A stretch of DNA of 64,000 bases from an uncultured Verrucomicrobia subdivision 3 bacterium. GTDB lineage: Bacteria; Verrucomicrobiota; Verrucomicrobiia; Limisphaerales; UBA11358. Below the pieces are notes generated by a model, which was not told the origin of the DNA, did not search any database, and was given only the letters and a program-made list of their open reading frames with translations. This document shows, piece by piece, positions 14,661 to 22,835 of the stretch. Position 1 is the stretch's first letter. Each line of letters starts with the position of its first letter. Both the position numbers and the translations under genes were made by a program. The DNA is taken from the NCBI GenBank assembly GCA_903895255.1, contig CAITTG010000084.1, positions 24,922 to 88,921 of the forward strand, read 5' to 3'.

Positions 14661-15262
14661 AAATATTTAAATAGCAAACATCAATCATCGATTCAACCCG
14701 CGACCTCCGAGCCGGAGAGGATTTTTAATTAGGAACGCAGGAAGGCAGGAAAGGAAAAAAGCGGGGCTGCTTTGGGGCCGGGAATTAGTTTATAGCGTTC
14801 GGGCGTTGGCCGGCGAAAAGCGGCAGAGGACTGGCCGCACCCCAGGACGCAAAGCGCGGTGCGGGAGTGCCTGCGCGATTTGAAGCGGGGGCAGCGGGCG
14901 GCACGTCGAAAGCCGGCGCTTCGTTCGCCGGGTGGGGTTGGCGACGCCCCTGGGTGATTGGGTGGGCGCAGCGGGGACAATAAAGGCGGCAAACGCCAGT
15001 TTGCCGCCACGATTATTGGAGGGCGCGGTGGCGAGGTTAATGGCGAATAGCCGGGCACCGCGATGGTGTCGCCCTTACAGGGCTGGGGGAATATTGGGGA
15101 TGGCCTTCCGAGCATGCGCTCGCATAGCTCGCTCCGGCCGAGGCTGATATGTTGCGAGCCACTGGCCCTGGCAAAATGATTTCAGAAACTCCGCACGTCG
15201 TTTCCTGCGAGATCAGGGTGGACGTTTTCGGGGTGGATGCGGACCGTTGGGAAGGCTGGCGA
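14661..15262. other. Gene-free region made of degenerate repeats
   Basis: About 600 bases with stops in all frames that could matter. It contains short palindromes and GC-rich mosaic segments (for example around 14811-14870, GCGGCAGAGGACTGGCCGC, and GTGTCGCCCTTACAGGGC near 15066) like those found between other genes here. No tRNA, promoter or coding region was recognised. It separates the + strand unknown gene from the end of cydB. Confidence 0.5.
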
Positions 15263-16294
15263 TCAATAACTCATGCGGTCCATTTTTACCTTGCCACGGA
15301 AAATCCAGTAGATGCTGACGGTGTAGGCGAGGACGATGGGGATGCCGATGATGGCGATGATGAGCATGATGCCAAGGGTCTTTTGCGAGGAGGCGGCGTT
15401 GTAGATGGTCAGGCTGTGGGCGGGATCGGGCTGGCTGTAGACGAGGTTGGGAAACTGGTTGACGCCGAAGAGCAGCATCAGGGTGATGATGGCCCCGCAG
15501 GAGGAGAGGAAGGCGAGCCAGTCGCGGCGGTAGTGGAATTCGCGCGGGATGTTGGCGATGGCGAGCATGTTGGCCAGGGCGATGCTGAAGAGCCAGGGGT
15601 TTTCCCGGACGCGGGCGGCGATATGGGGGACATACAGCAGGGTGGCCATGGTGGTGGTGACGGCGCAGATGACGAAGGCGATGATGCAGTTCATGGCCCA
15701 GCGGCGCAGTTTATGGTGGAGGTGGCCCTCGGTTTTCATCGCGCCATAAATAGCGCCGTGCATCATGAAGAGGGCCACGGTGGTGATGCCGATCAGGAGC
15801 GGATAGGGTTTTAACAGGCCGAGGAAGGAGCCGGCGAATTCGCCCCGTTCATCGATGGGAATGCCCCAGGCGAGGTTGCCGAGGGCCACGCCGATGAGGA
15901 GGCTGGACAGCACGCTGCCGGCCGCGAAGCTGATGTCCCAGGTTTGCCGCCACCAGTACATGGGTTGTTTGCTGCGGAATTCAATGGCGACGGCGCGGAA
16001 AATGAGGGAGGCGAGGAGGAGCATGAAGGCGAGGTAGAAGCCGGAGAAGACGGTGGCGTAGACATTCGGGAAGGCGGCGAACAGGGCGCCGCCGCCGGTG
16101 ACGAGCCAGACTTCATTACCATCCCAGACGGGCCCGATGGCGTTGAGCATGACGCGGCGCTCGGCGTCGTCCTTGGTGAACAGGTGCAGGGCGCCGATGC
16201 CGAGGTCGAAGCCATCCAGCATGGCGTAACCGGTGAAGAGCACCCCGACAAGGGCGAACCAGATGGTGTTGAGATCCAGGTGCGGCACATTCAT
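15263..16294 (-). CDS. cydB: Cytochrome bd ubiquinol oxidase subunit II
   Basis: A 343-residue integral membrane protein with about eight or nine hydrophobic segments. The opening LDLNTIWFALVGVLFTGYAM and LDGFDLGIGALHLF are characteristic of CydB, with IGPVWDGNEVWLVTGGGALF following. CydB pairs with CydA in the high-affinity bd oxidase, which reduces oxygen with quinol without pumping protons. The gene starts four bases after the cydA stop, so the two are one operon. No cydX-like small gene was recognised after it. Confidence 0.96.
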   Translation of the reverse strand: MNVPHLDLNTIWFALVGVLFTGYAMLDGFDLGIGALHLFTKDDAERRVMLNAIGPVWDGNEVWLVTGGGALFAAFPNVYATVFSGFYLAFMLLLASLIFRAVAIEFRSKQPMYWWRQTWDISFAAGSVLSSLLIGVALGNLAWGIPIDERGEFAGSFLGLLKPYPLLIGITTVALFMMHGAIYGAMKTEGHLHHKLRRWAMNCIIAFVICAVTTTMATLLYVPHIAARVRENPWLFSIALANMLAIANIPREFHYRRDWLAFLSSCGAIITLMLLFGVNQFPNLVYSQPDPAHSLTIYNAASSQKTLGIMLIIAIIGIPIVLAYTVSIYWIFRGKVKMDRMSY

Positions 16295-16298
16295 GCGT

Positions 16299-17672
16299 TC
16301 AAGGGGTAAGACGATCGGGGGTGGGCAGGGCCAGCTTGCCGGTGGGAATGAGATCCTCGTCGTGCGGGCCGTGCTGGATTTTGTCGTTCAGGAGATAGAT
16401 GAACACGGCAAACAATAGAAAGTAAATAAACGAGAAAAGGATGAGGGAGGCGAGCACGACATTGGCCTGAACCACGGCCGAAAGGCCGGCGGGCGTGCGC
16501 ATGAGGCCGTAAACGAGCCAGGGCTGGCGGCCGACCTCGGCGGCGAACCAGCCGCATTGATTGGCGATTTGCGGTCCGAGCACGGAGAAGACCAGAACCC
16601 AAAGCAGCCAGCGGGTTTGATCGAGGGTGCCGCGCCACCAATAAAAGCAACCCAAGAGTGCAATCAGGATGGTGGCCATGCCGGCGAATACCATGCCGTG
16701 AAAGAAGATAAAGCAGGGCGTGACGGGCGGCCGATCCTCGGGTTTAAACTGATCCAGGCCGGTGACCGGCGTGTGGAAATCGTTGTGGTCGAGGAAGCTC
16801 AAACCCGAGGGCAGCATGAGGGCGTGCGTGGTTTCGTTTTTTTCATCCACCCAGCCAATCAACACGAGCGGGGTGTTGGAAACGGTTTCATACAAGCCTT
16901 CAAAGGCGGCGAGTTTCGCGGGTTGATTTTTGCCCACGCCCTGGGCGCTAATGTGGCCGGTGGCGAGTTGGAGAAACGAGGCGACCAGAGCAACCGCGAG
17001 GGCCACGCGCAAGGTGGCGTGGGCGAAGGCCTGATGCTTTTGCCGGAGCAAATACCAGGCGCTCACGCTGATGGCCAGGAAGGCTCCGGCCTGCCAGGCT
17101 CCGCAGAGGGTGTGCGACAGGCGTTCCAGCATGGAGGGATTAAAGACCAGCGCCCAGAAATCGGTGATCTCGGCGCGGGCATGGAGGCCTTCCCCGACGA
17201 TATGATAACCGGCCGGGGTCTGCATCCAGGAGTTGGCCACGACGATCCAGACGGCGCTGAAGTGCGCGCCCAGGCACACCATGCAGGTGGCGAAGAAATG
17301 GAGTTTGCGGCCGACGCGGTCCCAGCCGAAGAGCAGGAGGGCGAGGAAACCGGATTCCAAGAAAAAGGCGAAGATGCCCTCGGCCGCGAGGGCGCTGCCG
17401 AAGACATCGCCGACGAAGCGGGAATAGGCGGCCCAGTTGGTGCCAAATTCAAACTCCATGACGATGCCCGTGGCCACGCCGATGGCAAAGGTGAGGGCGA
17501 AGACCTTGGTCCAGAAGCGGGCGAGCTGGTGGTAAATGGGCAGGCCGGTCCGCAGCCACAAGCCTTCCATGATGACGAGGAGCACACCCAGCCCGATGCT
17601 CAGGGGAGGATACAGGTAGTGGAACGCGATGGTGCCACCGAACTGGATCCGCGATAACGTAAGCACATCCAT
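16299..17672 (-). CDS. cydA: Cytochrome bd ubiquinol oxidase subunit I
   Basis: A 457-residue membrane protein that carries the haems. It begins [20 protein letters not shown] (with the haem-ligand His near residue 18) and has the conserved Q-loop region and the motif [15 protein letters not shown]. Other landmarks are [16 protein letters not shown] and [12 protein letters not shown]. The start at 17672 is chosen because the family begins at MDVL; an upstream in-frame ATG adds 12 unlike residues. It is the first gene of cydAB and is transcribed divergently from thiH, with 79 bases between. Bd oxidases are usually induced at low oxygen, but no regulator site was identified. Confidence 0.97.
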   Translation of the reverse strand: MDVLTLSRIQFGGTIAFHYLYPPLSIGLGVLLVIMEGLWLRTGLPIYHQLARFWTKVFALTFAIGVATGIVMEFEFGTNWAAYSRFVGDVFGSALAAEGIFAFFLESGFLALLLFGWDRVGRKLHFFATCMVCLGAHFSAVWIVVANSWMQTPAGYHIVGEGLHARAEITDFWALVFNPSMLERLSHTLCGAWQAGAFLAISVSAWYLLRQKHQAFAHATLRVALAVALVASFLQLATGHISAQGVGKNQPAKLAAFEGLYETVSNTPLVLIGWVDEKNETTHALMLPSGLSFLDHNDFHTPVTGLDQFKPEDRPPVTPCFIFFHGMVFAGMATILIALLGCFYWWRGTLDQTRWLLWVLVFSVLGPQIANQCGWFAAEVGRQPWLVYGLMRTPAGLSAVVQANVVLASLILFSFIYFLLFAVFIYLLNDKIQHGPHDEDLIPTGKLALPTPDRLTP

Positions 17673-17751
17673 GCGAGGAATAGTGTCATGGAAAGCAAAA
17701 CTTATCAATATATCTTTATAGGTATTCGGGAGGCTTATTTACGCTTTCGGG

Positions 17752-18987
17752 ATGGCTCGACTTTGGGGGTTTCCCTGGTACATTGGGCGGGTGAGTTTTG
17801 TTGCTGAATTTAATACCCTGCCGCTGGCGGCCCTGGTGAAACGTTCCCAGGGGACCACGCTGGCGGCGGCGCGGGAGAGTTTGACGAACGAACGGCGGTC
17901 GCTGGCGGATTTTGCGCAGTTGATTTCACCGGTGGCGGGTTCGCTGCTGGAGGACATGGGCCGGCGGTCGCAGGCCTTGACGCAGAAGCGGTTTGGCAAG
18001 GTGATCCGCCTGTTCGCGCCGCTGTATCTTTCCAATGAGTGCATCAACAACTGCAAGTATTGCGGTTTTTCGCGGGACAATCCGATTTTACGGGTGACGC
18101 TGTCGCTGGACGAGGTGCGGCGGGAGGCGGCGGAGTTGGAGCGGCAGGGATTCCGGAATGTGCTGCTGGTGGCGGGGGAGCATCCCAAATTTGTGTCCAA
18201 CGGTTACATGGCCGAGTGCGTGCGGGCGGTGCGGGAATCGGCGCCGAGCGTGTCGCTGGAGGTGGGGCCGATGGAAACGGCGGAGTACCAGCCGCTGGTG
18301 GCGGCGGGGGCGGACGGGCTGGTGGTGTACCAGGAGACGTATGACCGGGCGGTGTACGACACGATGCACACGGCGGGGCCGAAGAAGAATTTTGACTGGC
18401 GGCTGGAGACGCCGGAGCGGGCGTATGCGGCGGGGTTTCGCCGGCTGGGGCTGGGGGCGCTGTACGGGCTGGCGGACTGGCGTTACGAGGCGCTGTGCGT
18501 GGCGGCGCACGCGGATTATTTGCTGCGGCATTGCTGGAAGGCGCAGGTGACGATTTCCCTGCCCCGGCTGCGGCCGTGCGCGGGGGAATTTCAGCCGTTG
18601 ACCCATATGTCGGACCGGGAACTGGTGCAGTTGTTGTGCGCGTTCCGGCTGATGTTTCCCGATGTGGGACTCGTGCTGTCCACGCGGGAGTCGCCCAAAC
18701 TGCGGGATGGGCTCTTTCCGCTGGGGGTGACACTGATCAGCGCGGGGAGCCACACGGAGCCCGGGGGTTACACCGGTGCGGGGCGCGAGACGATTCACCA
18801 GACAGTGCGCGGCCGGATTGTGGAACGCGGGGCGAGCGAGTGGGCGGGGCCGGCGGCGGAGGGGGTGAATGCGACGGGCCAGTTTCAAATTGCCGACGAG
18901 CGCACGCCGGAGCAGGTGGCGGAGTTTCTCCGCCAGATTGGTTATGAGCCGGTGTGGAAGGACTGGGACGCGGCGTTAATGGCATGA
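17752..18987 (+). CDS. thiH: 2-iminoacetate synthase (radical SAM, thiamine thiazole pathway)
   Basis: A 411-residue radical SAM enzyme that cleaves tyrosine to dehydroglycine for the thiazole half of thiamine. The iron-sulfur motif C-x3-C-x2-C is seen as CINNCKYCGFS (near residue 102), followed by typical ThiH segments (LLVAGEHPKFVSNGY, VYQETYDRAVYDTMH, FRRLGLGALYGLADWRYE, SLPRLRPCAGEF). A GTG start at 17791 is possible and would remove 13 residues. Its stop overlaps thiS by four bases. No thiG or thiE is present and no TPP riboswitch motif was found upstream. Confidence 0.94.
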   Translation: MARLWGFPWYIGRVSFVAEFNTLPLAALVKRSQGTTLAAARESLTNERRSLADFAQLISPVAGSLLEDMGRRSQALTQKRFGKVIRLFAPLYLSNECINNCKYCGFSRDNPILRVTLSLDEVRREAAELERQGFRNVLLVAGEHPKFVSNGYMAECVRAVRESAPSVSLEVGPMETAEYQPLVAAGADGLVVYQETYDRAVYDTMHTAGPKKNFDWRLETPERAYAAGFRRLGLGALYGLADWRYEALCVAAHADYLLRHCWKAQVTISLPRLRPCAGEFQPLTHMSDRELVQLLCAFRLMFPDVGLVLSTRESPKLRDGLFPLGVTLISAGSHTEPGGYTGAGRETIHQTVRGRIVERGASEWAGPAAEGVNATGQFQIADERTPEQVAEFLRQIGYEPVWKDWDAALMA

Positions 18988-19193
18988 AGACCATGCTTGT
19001 CACCGCGAATGGCCGGACGATGGAGGCGCCCCTGCCCTGCACGATCGAGGCATTTCTCATCGCGCAAGGGTTGCCGCCGCGCAGTGTGGTGGTGGAGCAT
19101 AATGGCGAGGCGGTGGCCCCCTCGGAATTTCCGGAGCGTTTATTGCAGGCGAACGACCGGTTGGAAATTGTGAAGATTGTGGCCGGGGGCTGA
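18984..19193 (+). CDS. thiS: Sulfur carrier protein ThiS
   Basis: A 69-residue ubiquitin-fold protein ending in the diagnostic Gly-Gly (VKIVAGG), which is adenylated and thiocarboxylated to supply sulfur for thiazole formation. The start ATG at 18984 overlaps the thiH stop (ATGA), which decides against a longer in-frame extension; ATG 18993 is the only other candidate. It is coupled to thiH, supporting a thiazole-synthesis role. Confidence 0.93.
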   Translation: MKTMLVTANGRTMEAPLPCTIEAFLIAQGLPPRSVVVEHNGEAVAPSEFPERLLQANDRLEIVKIVAGG

Positions 19194-19220
19194 AACAGCG
19201 GCGCGGGATTTTGACACACC

Positions 19221-20534
19221 ATGAAGTGGCGATTTGAATGGGTTTACCGGTTGATGCTGGCAGGGCTGTTCCTGCTGGCCTTCTGGGCCGTGTGGGCGGA
19301 GGCCCAGGAACCGGCGCACACGAACACGCCCGCCGTGGTGGTGCACACGAACTGGGTGGACCAGGTGCGGACGCGCTGGATTGACCAGTACGGCACGAAC
19401 AATCTGACGGGCACCCTTTCCTTCGGCCTGGACAAGGTGGATTTTCTGCGGGACACCCGGGTGCTGGACCAGCCACTCTGGAAGTACCTCGCATCGCTGA
19501 TATTCGTCATCCTGGCCTATTACGTGGCCAAGCTGATTGATTTGCTGGTCAATGTCTGGCTCAAGCGGTTCACGGTTAAAACCAAGACGGACAAGGACGA
19601 CCTGATACTGGAGCTGCTGCATGGTCCGGTGAAGCTGGTGGCGCTGGTGATCTTTCTGCACATTGGACTGAGCCTGTTTGACTGGCCGGACCACGCACAA
19701 CTTTTGCTGTCGCGCGGGATGATTGTGGTGGTGGCGTATTCCGTGACGTACCTGGGGCTGAAGCTGGTGGACCTGCTGCTGGGGCTGTGGCAGGAGCAGA
19801 TAGTGTCGGCGCAGGACCGGATATTTGCCACGCAACTGATTCCGCTCGTCAGCAAGGTGTCGAAGACCGGGCTGGTCATCGCGGCGGTTTTGCTGACGGC
19901 GGACAACCTGGACATCCGCATCACGAGCGCGCTGGCGGGATTGTCGGTGGGCGGGCTGGCGCTGGGCCTGGCGGCGCAGGACACGGTGGCGAATTTGTTT
20001 GGGGCGGTGGCCATTTTCATGGACAAGCCGTTTTATATTGGGGACCGCATCCGGGTGGAGACAGTGGATGGCACGGTGGAGAGCATCGGGTTGCGCAGCA
20101 CCCGGGTGCGGAGCACGGAAGGCCATCACGTGACGATTCCCAACAAATTGATGGGTAATGCGATCATCACCAACATCACGCGCCGGCCGACGATCAAGAC
20201 GGAGATCAACCTGGGCCTGACGTATGACACGCCGGCCCCGCGGGTGGCGCGGGCGGTGGCGTTGCTGGAGGAAATTTGCCGGGCCAATCCCCGGACGGCG
20301 GACCTGACGATCAGCTTTAACAAGTTCGGCGATTCCGCGCTGAACATCCTGCTGGTGCATGACTGGGCGGGGACGGACATGAAGGCGTACTTTGCGGACT
20401 TGCAGGCGTTGAACCTGAAGATCAAGGAGCGGTTTGACGCGGAGAAACTGGAGTTTGCCTTTCCGACACAGACCGTTTACGTCAAACCGACGACGCCATT
20501 ATTGGATTCGCCAGCGGGGCCGGCAGCGGGCTAG
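19221..20534 (+). CDS. MscS-family mechanosensitive channel
   Basis: A 437-residue membrane protein with a signal-like N-terminus (MKWRFEWVYRLMLAGLFLLA), a periplasmic segment to about residue 90, and about four transmembrane helices. The MscS pore helix is clear (SVGGLALGLAAQDTVANLFG, about 240-260), followed by the beta domain (DKPFYIGDRIRVETVDGTVE) and the alpha/beta cytoplasmic part. MscS channels open under membrane tension and release osmolytes. The length and added N-terminus place it among the mid-sized MscS homologues. It follows thiS by 27 bases but is probably unrelated in function. Confidence 0.94.
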   Translation: MKWRFEWVYRLMLAGLFLLAFWAVWAEAQEPAHTNTPAVVVHTNWVDQVRTRWIDQYGTNNLTGTLSFGLDKVDFLRDTRVLDQPLWKYLASLIFVILAYYVAKLIDLLVNVWLKRFTVKTKTDKDDLILELLHGPVKLVALVIFLHIGLSLFDWPDHAQLLLSRGMIVVVAYSVTYLGLKLVDLLLGLWQEQIVSAQDRIFATQLIPLVSKVSKTGLVIAAVLLTADNLDIRITSALAGLSVGGLALGLAAQDTVANLFGAVAIFMDKPFYIGDRIRVETVDGTVESIGLRSTRVRSTEGHHVTIPNKLMGNAIITNITRRPTIKTEINLGLTYDTPAPRVARAVALLEEICRANPRTADLTISFNKFGDSALNILLVHDWAGTDMKAYFADLQALNLKIKERFDAEKLEFAFPTQTVYVKPTTPLLDSPAGPAAG

Positions 20535-20554
20535 ACTGTCCGCCAGATCACGCT

Positions 20555-20965
20555 ATGCACTTGGACACACTGGGAATTCTGGCGGTCGCGCCGGTGCTGG
20601 GAATCGAGGGCGAAACCTTTTGGACGGCCGTGGGCTGGCTGGCGAACGCGATTTTTTCCACGCGTTTTCTGGTGCAATGGTATGCCACCGAAAAGCGCAA
20701 GGAGGTCACGGTACCGGTGTTGTTTTGGTGGCTGAGCCTGGCGGGGAGCCTGATGTTTCTGAGTTATGCGATCAATTATGACCGGCACAACGTCTTCATT
20801 TTTGCGTACGCCTTCACCTGGATTCCCTACCTGCGCAACCTGATCATTCACTTTCGGCATAAGAACGCCCGCAAAGGCTGTCCCCAGTGTGGCAGCAAGA
20901 GCAGTCCCCAGGCCAACTATTGCGCGGAGTGCGGCACGAAGCTCGAGCCATTGGAAAACGACTGA
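20555..20965 (+). CDS. LAB_N (lipid A biosynthesis N-terminal) domain protein with a C-terminal zinc ribbon
   Basis: A 136-residue protein. Residues 15-100 hold three hydrophobic segments with the LAB_N pattern (WLANAIFSTRFLVQWYATEK, then LFWWLSLAGSLMFLSYAI). This domain occurs in small inner-membrane proteins next to glycosyltransferases acting on undecaprenyl carriers and lipid A. Residues about 108-130 form a zinc ribbon, C-P-Q-C followed 14 residues later by C-A-E-C (CPQCGSKSSPQANYCAECG). The fusion is not usual for LAB_N proteins. It begins 21 bases after the MscS gene. Confidence 0.82.
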   Translation: MHLDTLGILAVAPVLGIEGETFWTAVGWLANAIFSTRFLVQWYATEKRKEVTVPVLFWWLSLAGSLMFLSYAINYDRHNVFIFAYAFTWIPYLRNLIIHFRHKNARKGCPQCGSKSSPQANYCAECGTKLEPLEND

Positions 20966-20968
20966 GGC

Positions 20969-20995
20969 AAAAAAACGCGCTGCGAAAGCAGCGCG
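20969..20995 (-). terminator. Intrinsic terminator for the minus-strand small-gene pair
   Basis: An 8-bp GC-rich stem (20976-20983 with 20988-20995) with a four-base loop. On the minus strand it is followed by seven T residues. It lies between convergent genes, after the gene ending at 21022. Confidence 0.85.
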
Positions 20996-21021
20996 CAGAG
21001 AAGGGCGATGGCCGGGGAAAA

Positions 21022-21342
21022 TTACTTCTTGGCGCCGGGGGGCGGCACGAGGCCATTCTTGAGCATGATTTGCTGCTCGAAATCGGGGTGCGTCTGGCCA
21101 TAAGCGGCAAGCGCGTTGAGGAAGTCCGTCATGCCCTTTTTGTTGTCATTCACGGCGTTGATGACCTGCTGGTTGGCATCAATGTCCTTGTGGAGGACAC
21201 TGGCCTGCCGGTACAGATAACCGGTGAGCGTGCCGCTGACCACAATGAGCGCCAGCAGCAGGGAGAAGGACTGGCGCTCCAAGAGGGCGACTTTTTCCTT
21301 TAACACGGAAACCGATAGATCGGTGGATTCGTTGGTAGCCAT
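21022..21342 (-). CDS. Small membrane protein, second gene of a pair
   Basis: A 106-residue protein with one transmembrane helix (about residues 24-44, SFSLLLALIVVSGTLTGYLY) and a long soluble C-terminal part ending in Pro/Lys. I do not recognise the family. It starts four bases after the stop of the similarly built upstream gene (21613-21347). Both have a single N-terminal helix and a helical tail, suggesting a membrane-anchored pair. A good terminator follows. Confidence 0.65.
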   Translation of the reverse strand: MATNESTDLSVSVLKEKVALLERQSFSLLLALIVVSGTLTGYLYRQASVLHKDIDANQQVINAVNDNKKGMTDFLNALAAYGQTHPDFEQQIMLKNGLVPPPGAKK

Positions 21343-21346
21343 AAAA

Positions 21347-21613
21347 TTATTTGGCGGGGTTGGTGGCAGGTTTGGCCTGGATGGATTGCAGAATGCGGGT
21401 CAGCTCCGGGCTGGGATTTTTCTGATTGTATTCCGCCACTTGATTGGCGAGCACCTGCATGCGGGCCAGGACGTTATTGTCGGCCTGGGCCTGCGGGGCG
21501 ATCAACCGGAGCTCCCGGGTGCGGGTAAAGGTGGAGATGGCAAAAAACACGCCGCAGATGGCCAGCACCAGCAGCACGAAGTTTAAAACCGTGGTTGTCG
21601 TATCAGATTTCAT
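21347..21613 (-). CDS. Small membrane protein, first gene of a pair
   Basis: An 88-residue protein with one transmembrane helix (TVLNFVLLVLAICGVFFAIS, about residues 8-27) and a charged helical tail. No family is recognised. It is 88 bases downstream of asd on the same strand and four bases before its partner gene, so a shared transcript with asd is possible though unproven. Confidence 0.62.
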   Translation of the reverse strand: MKSDTTTTVLNFVLLVLAICGVFFAISTFTRTRELRLIAPQAQADNNVLARMQVLANQVAEYNQKNPSPELTRILQSIQAKPATNPAK

Positions 21614-21701
21614 ACTTTAGGGCTTCAATTTAAACAAGGCGGGACGGATGTCCATCCCATTTTTCAGGGGACCGCCGGCCAAAATCAGGTAGAAAAGCGC
21701 G

Positions 21702-22706
21702 TTACTTGAGCAATTCTTCGGCGATTTGGACCGCGTTGAGCGCCGCGCCCTTGAGCAACTGGTCCCCGCTGACCCAGAAACAGAGTCCGTTATCGAGGGC
21801 ACAGTCGAGCCGGATGCGACCGACTTCGCAGTTGTATTTCTCGGAGGTGAACAGCGGCATGGGATACAGCTTTTGCGCCGGTTCATCCACCACGTCGAGG
21901 CCGGGGGCTTTCAGGAGAGCGGCCCGGGCGGCGGCGACGGTGACGGGCTTTTCAAACTCGGCACTGACCGCCACGGAATGCGACCGATAGACCGGCACGC
22001 GCACGCACGTGACGCTGGCACGAAACGAGGGGTGATGCATGATCTTGCGACCTTCATTCTCCATCTTCATTTCCTCCTTGGTGTAACCGGAGGGCAGAAA
22101 GGAGTCCACGTGCGGGAGGACGTTGAAAGCGATCTGGTGCGGATAGACTTCCCTGGTCACGGGCTGGCCATGAACGACCTGGCCGACCTGGCGTTCCAAT
22201 TCCTCAATGGCCTTGGCACCGGTGCCAGAGACGGCCTGATAGCTGGAGGCGAACACGCGCTTCACGCCAAAGGCCTGATGAAGGGGGTAGAGCGCCATGA
22301 GGGTGATGGCGGTGGTGCAATTGGGGTTGGCAATGATGCCCGAGTGCCACTTCACATCGGCGGCATTTACTTCCGGGACCACGAGCGGGACCTTGTCGTC
22401 CTGACGAAAGGCGCTGGAATTATCCACCACCACGCAGCCGGCGGCGGCGGCAATGGGAGCGAAGGCGCGGGAAATGTCGCCCCCCGCGCTGAACAGCGCG
22501 ATGTCAATGCCGGCGAAGGAATCCTTGGTGAGTTCCTGGATGGGAATGTCGACTCCGCGAAACTTCAAGATTTTGCCCACGGAACGGGCGGAGGCGAGCA
22601 GGGTGAGCCGGCCCACCGGGAAATTGCGCTTTTCCAGGGTCTTGATCATTTCGATGCCCACGGCGCCCGTCGCGCCGACCACCGCCACGTGAGGATGTTG
22701 GTTCAT
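21702..22706 (-). CDS. asd: Aspartate-semialdehyde dehydrogenase
   Basis: A 334-residue NADP-dependent enzyme that reduces aspartyl phosphate to aspartate semialdehyde, at the branch to lysine, methionine, threonine and diaminopimelate. Motifs: the nucleotide loop VAVVGATGAVGIEMIKTLE at the N-terminus, the catalytic Cys in IANPNCTTAITLMALYPL, and SSYQAVSGTGAKAIEELE. Length and order match the family. It makes the precursor consumed by IlvA in the same window, although the genes are far apart. A promoter candidate lies directly upstream (22719-22746). Confidence 0.96.
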   Translation of the reverse strand: MNQHPHVAVVGATGAVGIEMIKTLEKRNFPVGRLTLLASARSVGKILKFRGVDIPIQELTKDSFAGIDIALFSAGGDISRAFAPIAAAAGCVVVDNSSAFRQDDKVPLVVPEVNAADVKWHSGIIANPNCTTAITLMALYPLHQAFGVKRVFASSYQAVSGTGAKAIEELERQVGQVVHGQPVTREVYPHQIAFNVLPHVDSFLPSGYTKEEMKMENEGRKIMHHPSFRASVTCVRVPVYRSHSVAVSAEFEKPVTVAAARAALLKAPGLDVVDEPAQKLYPMPLFTSEKYNCEVGRIRLDCALDNGLCFWVSGDQLLKGAALNAVQIAEELLK

Positions 22707-22718
22707 AAAAGGGGTGGA

Positions 22719-22746
22719 AGCGTAGCAGAAATCCGGGCTCCGTCAA
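22719..22746 (-). promoter_or_regulatory. Probable asd promoter giving a very short leader
   Basis: On the minus strand TTGACG (22741-22746), a 16-base spacer and TACGCT (22719-22724). The predicted transcript start is about five to seven bases before the ATG at 22706. Confidence 0.55.
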
Positions 22747-22835
22747 TCATCTGGATGGCGGGAACACCGCTTTTTCTTTGCGTTTCTGATTGACCGGCAT
22801 GGCGGGGTATGAGGAAATGTTAGCCTAACGTACTG

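Noticed and set aside
14661..15262. Possible tRNA or small RNA gene in the 600-base gap
   Set aside because: No cloverleaf with a T-loop GTTCRA and a matching acceptor stem could be assembled; palindromes there look like repeat fragments.
16557..17657. A long open frame antisense to cydA
   Set aside because: It is a shadow of the cydA codon pattern in high-GC DNA; the product is Gly/Asp/Glu/His rich and unlike any protein, while cydA is fully supported by motifs.
17673..17751. Possible TPP riboswitch upstream of thiH
   Set aside because: None of the conserved TPP elements (CTGAGA core, ACCTGATC-type helix) is present and the gap is only 79 bases.
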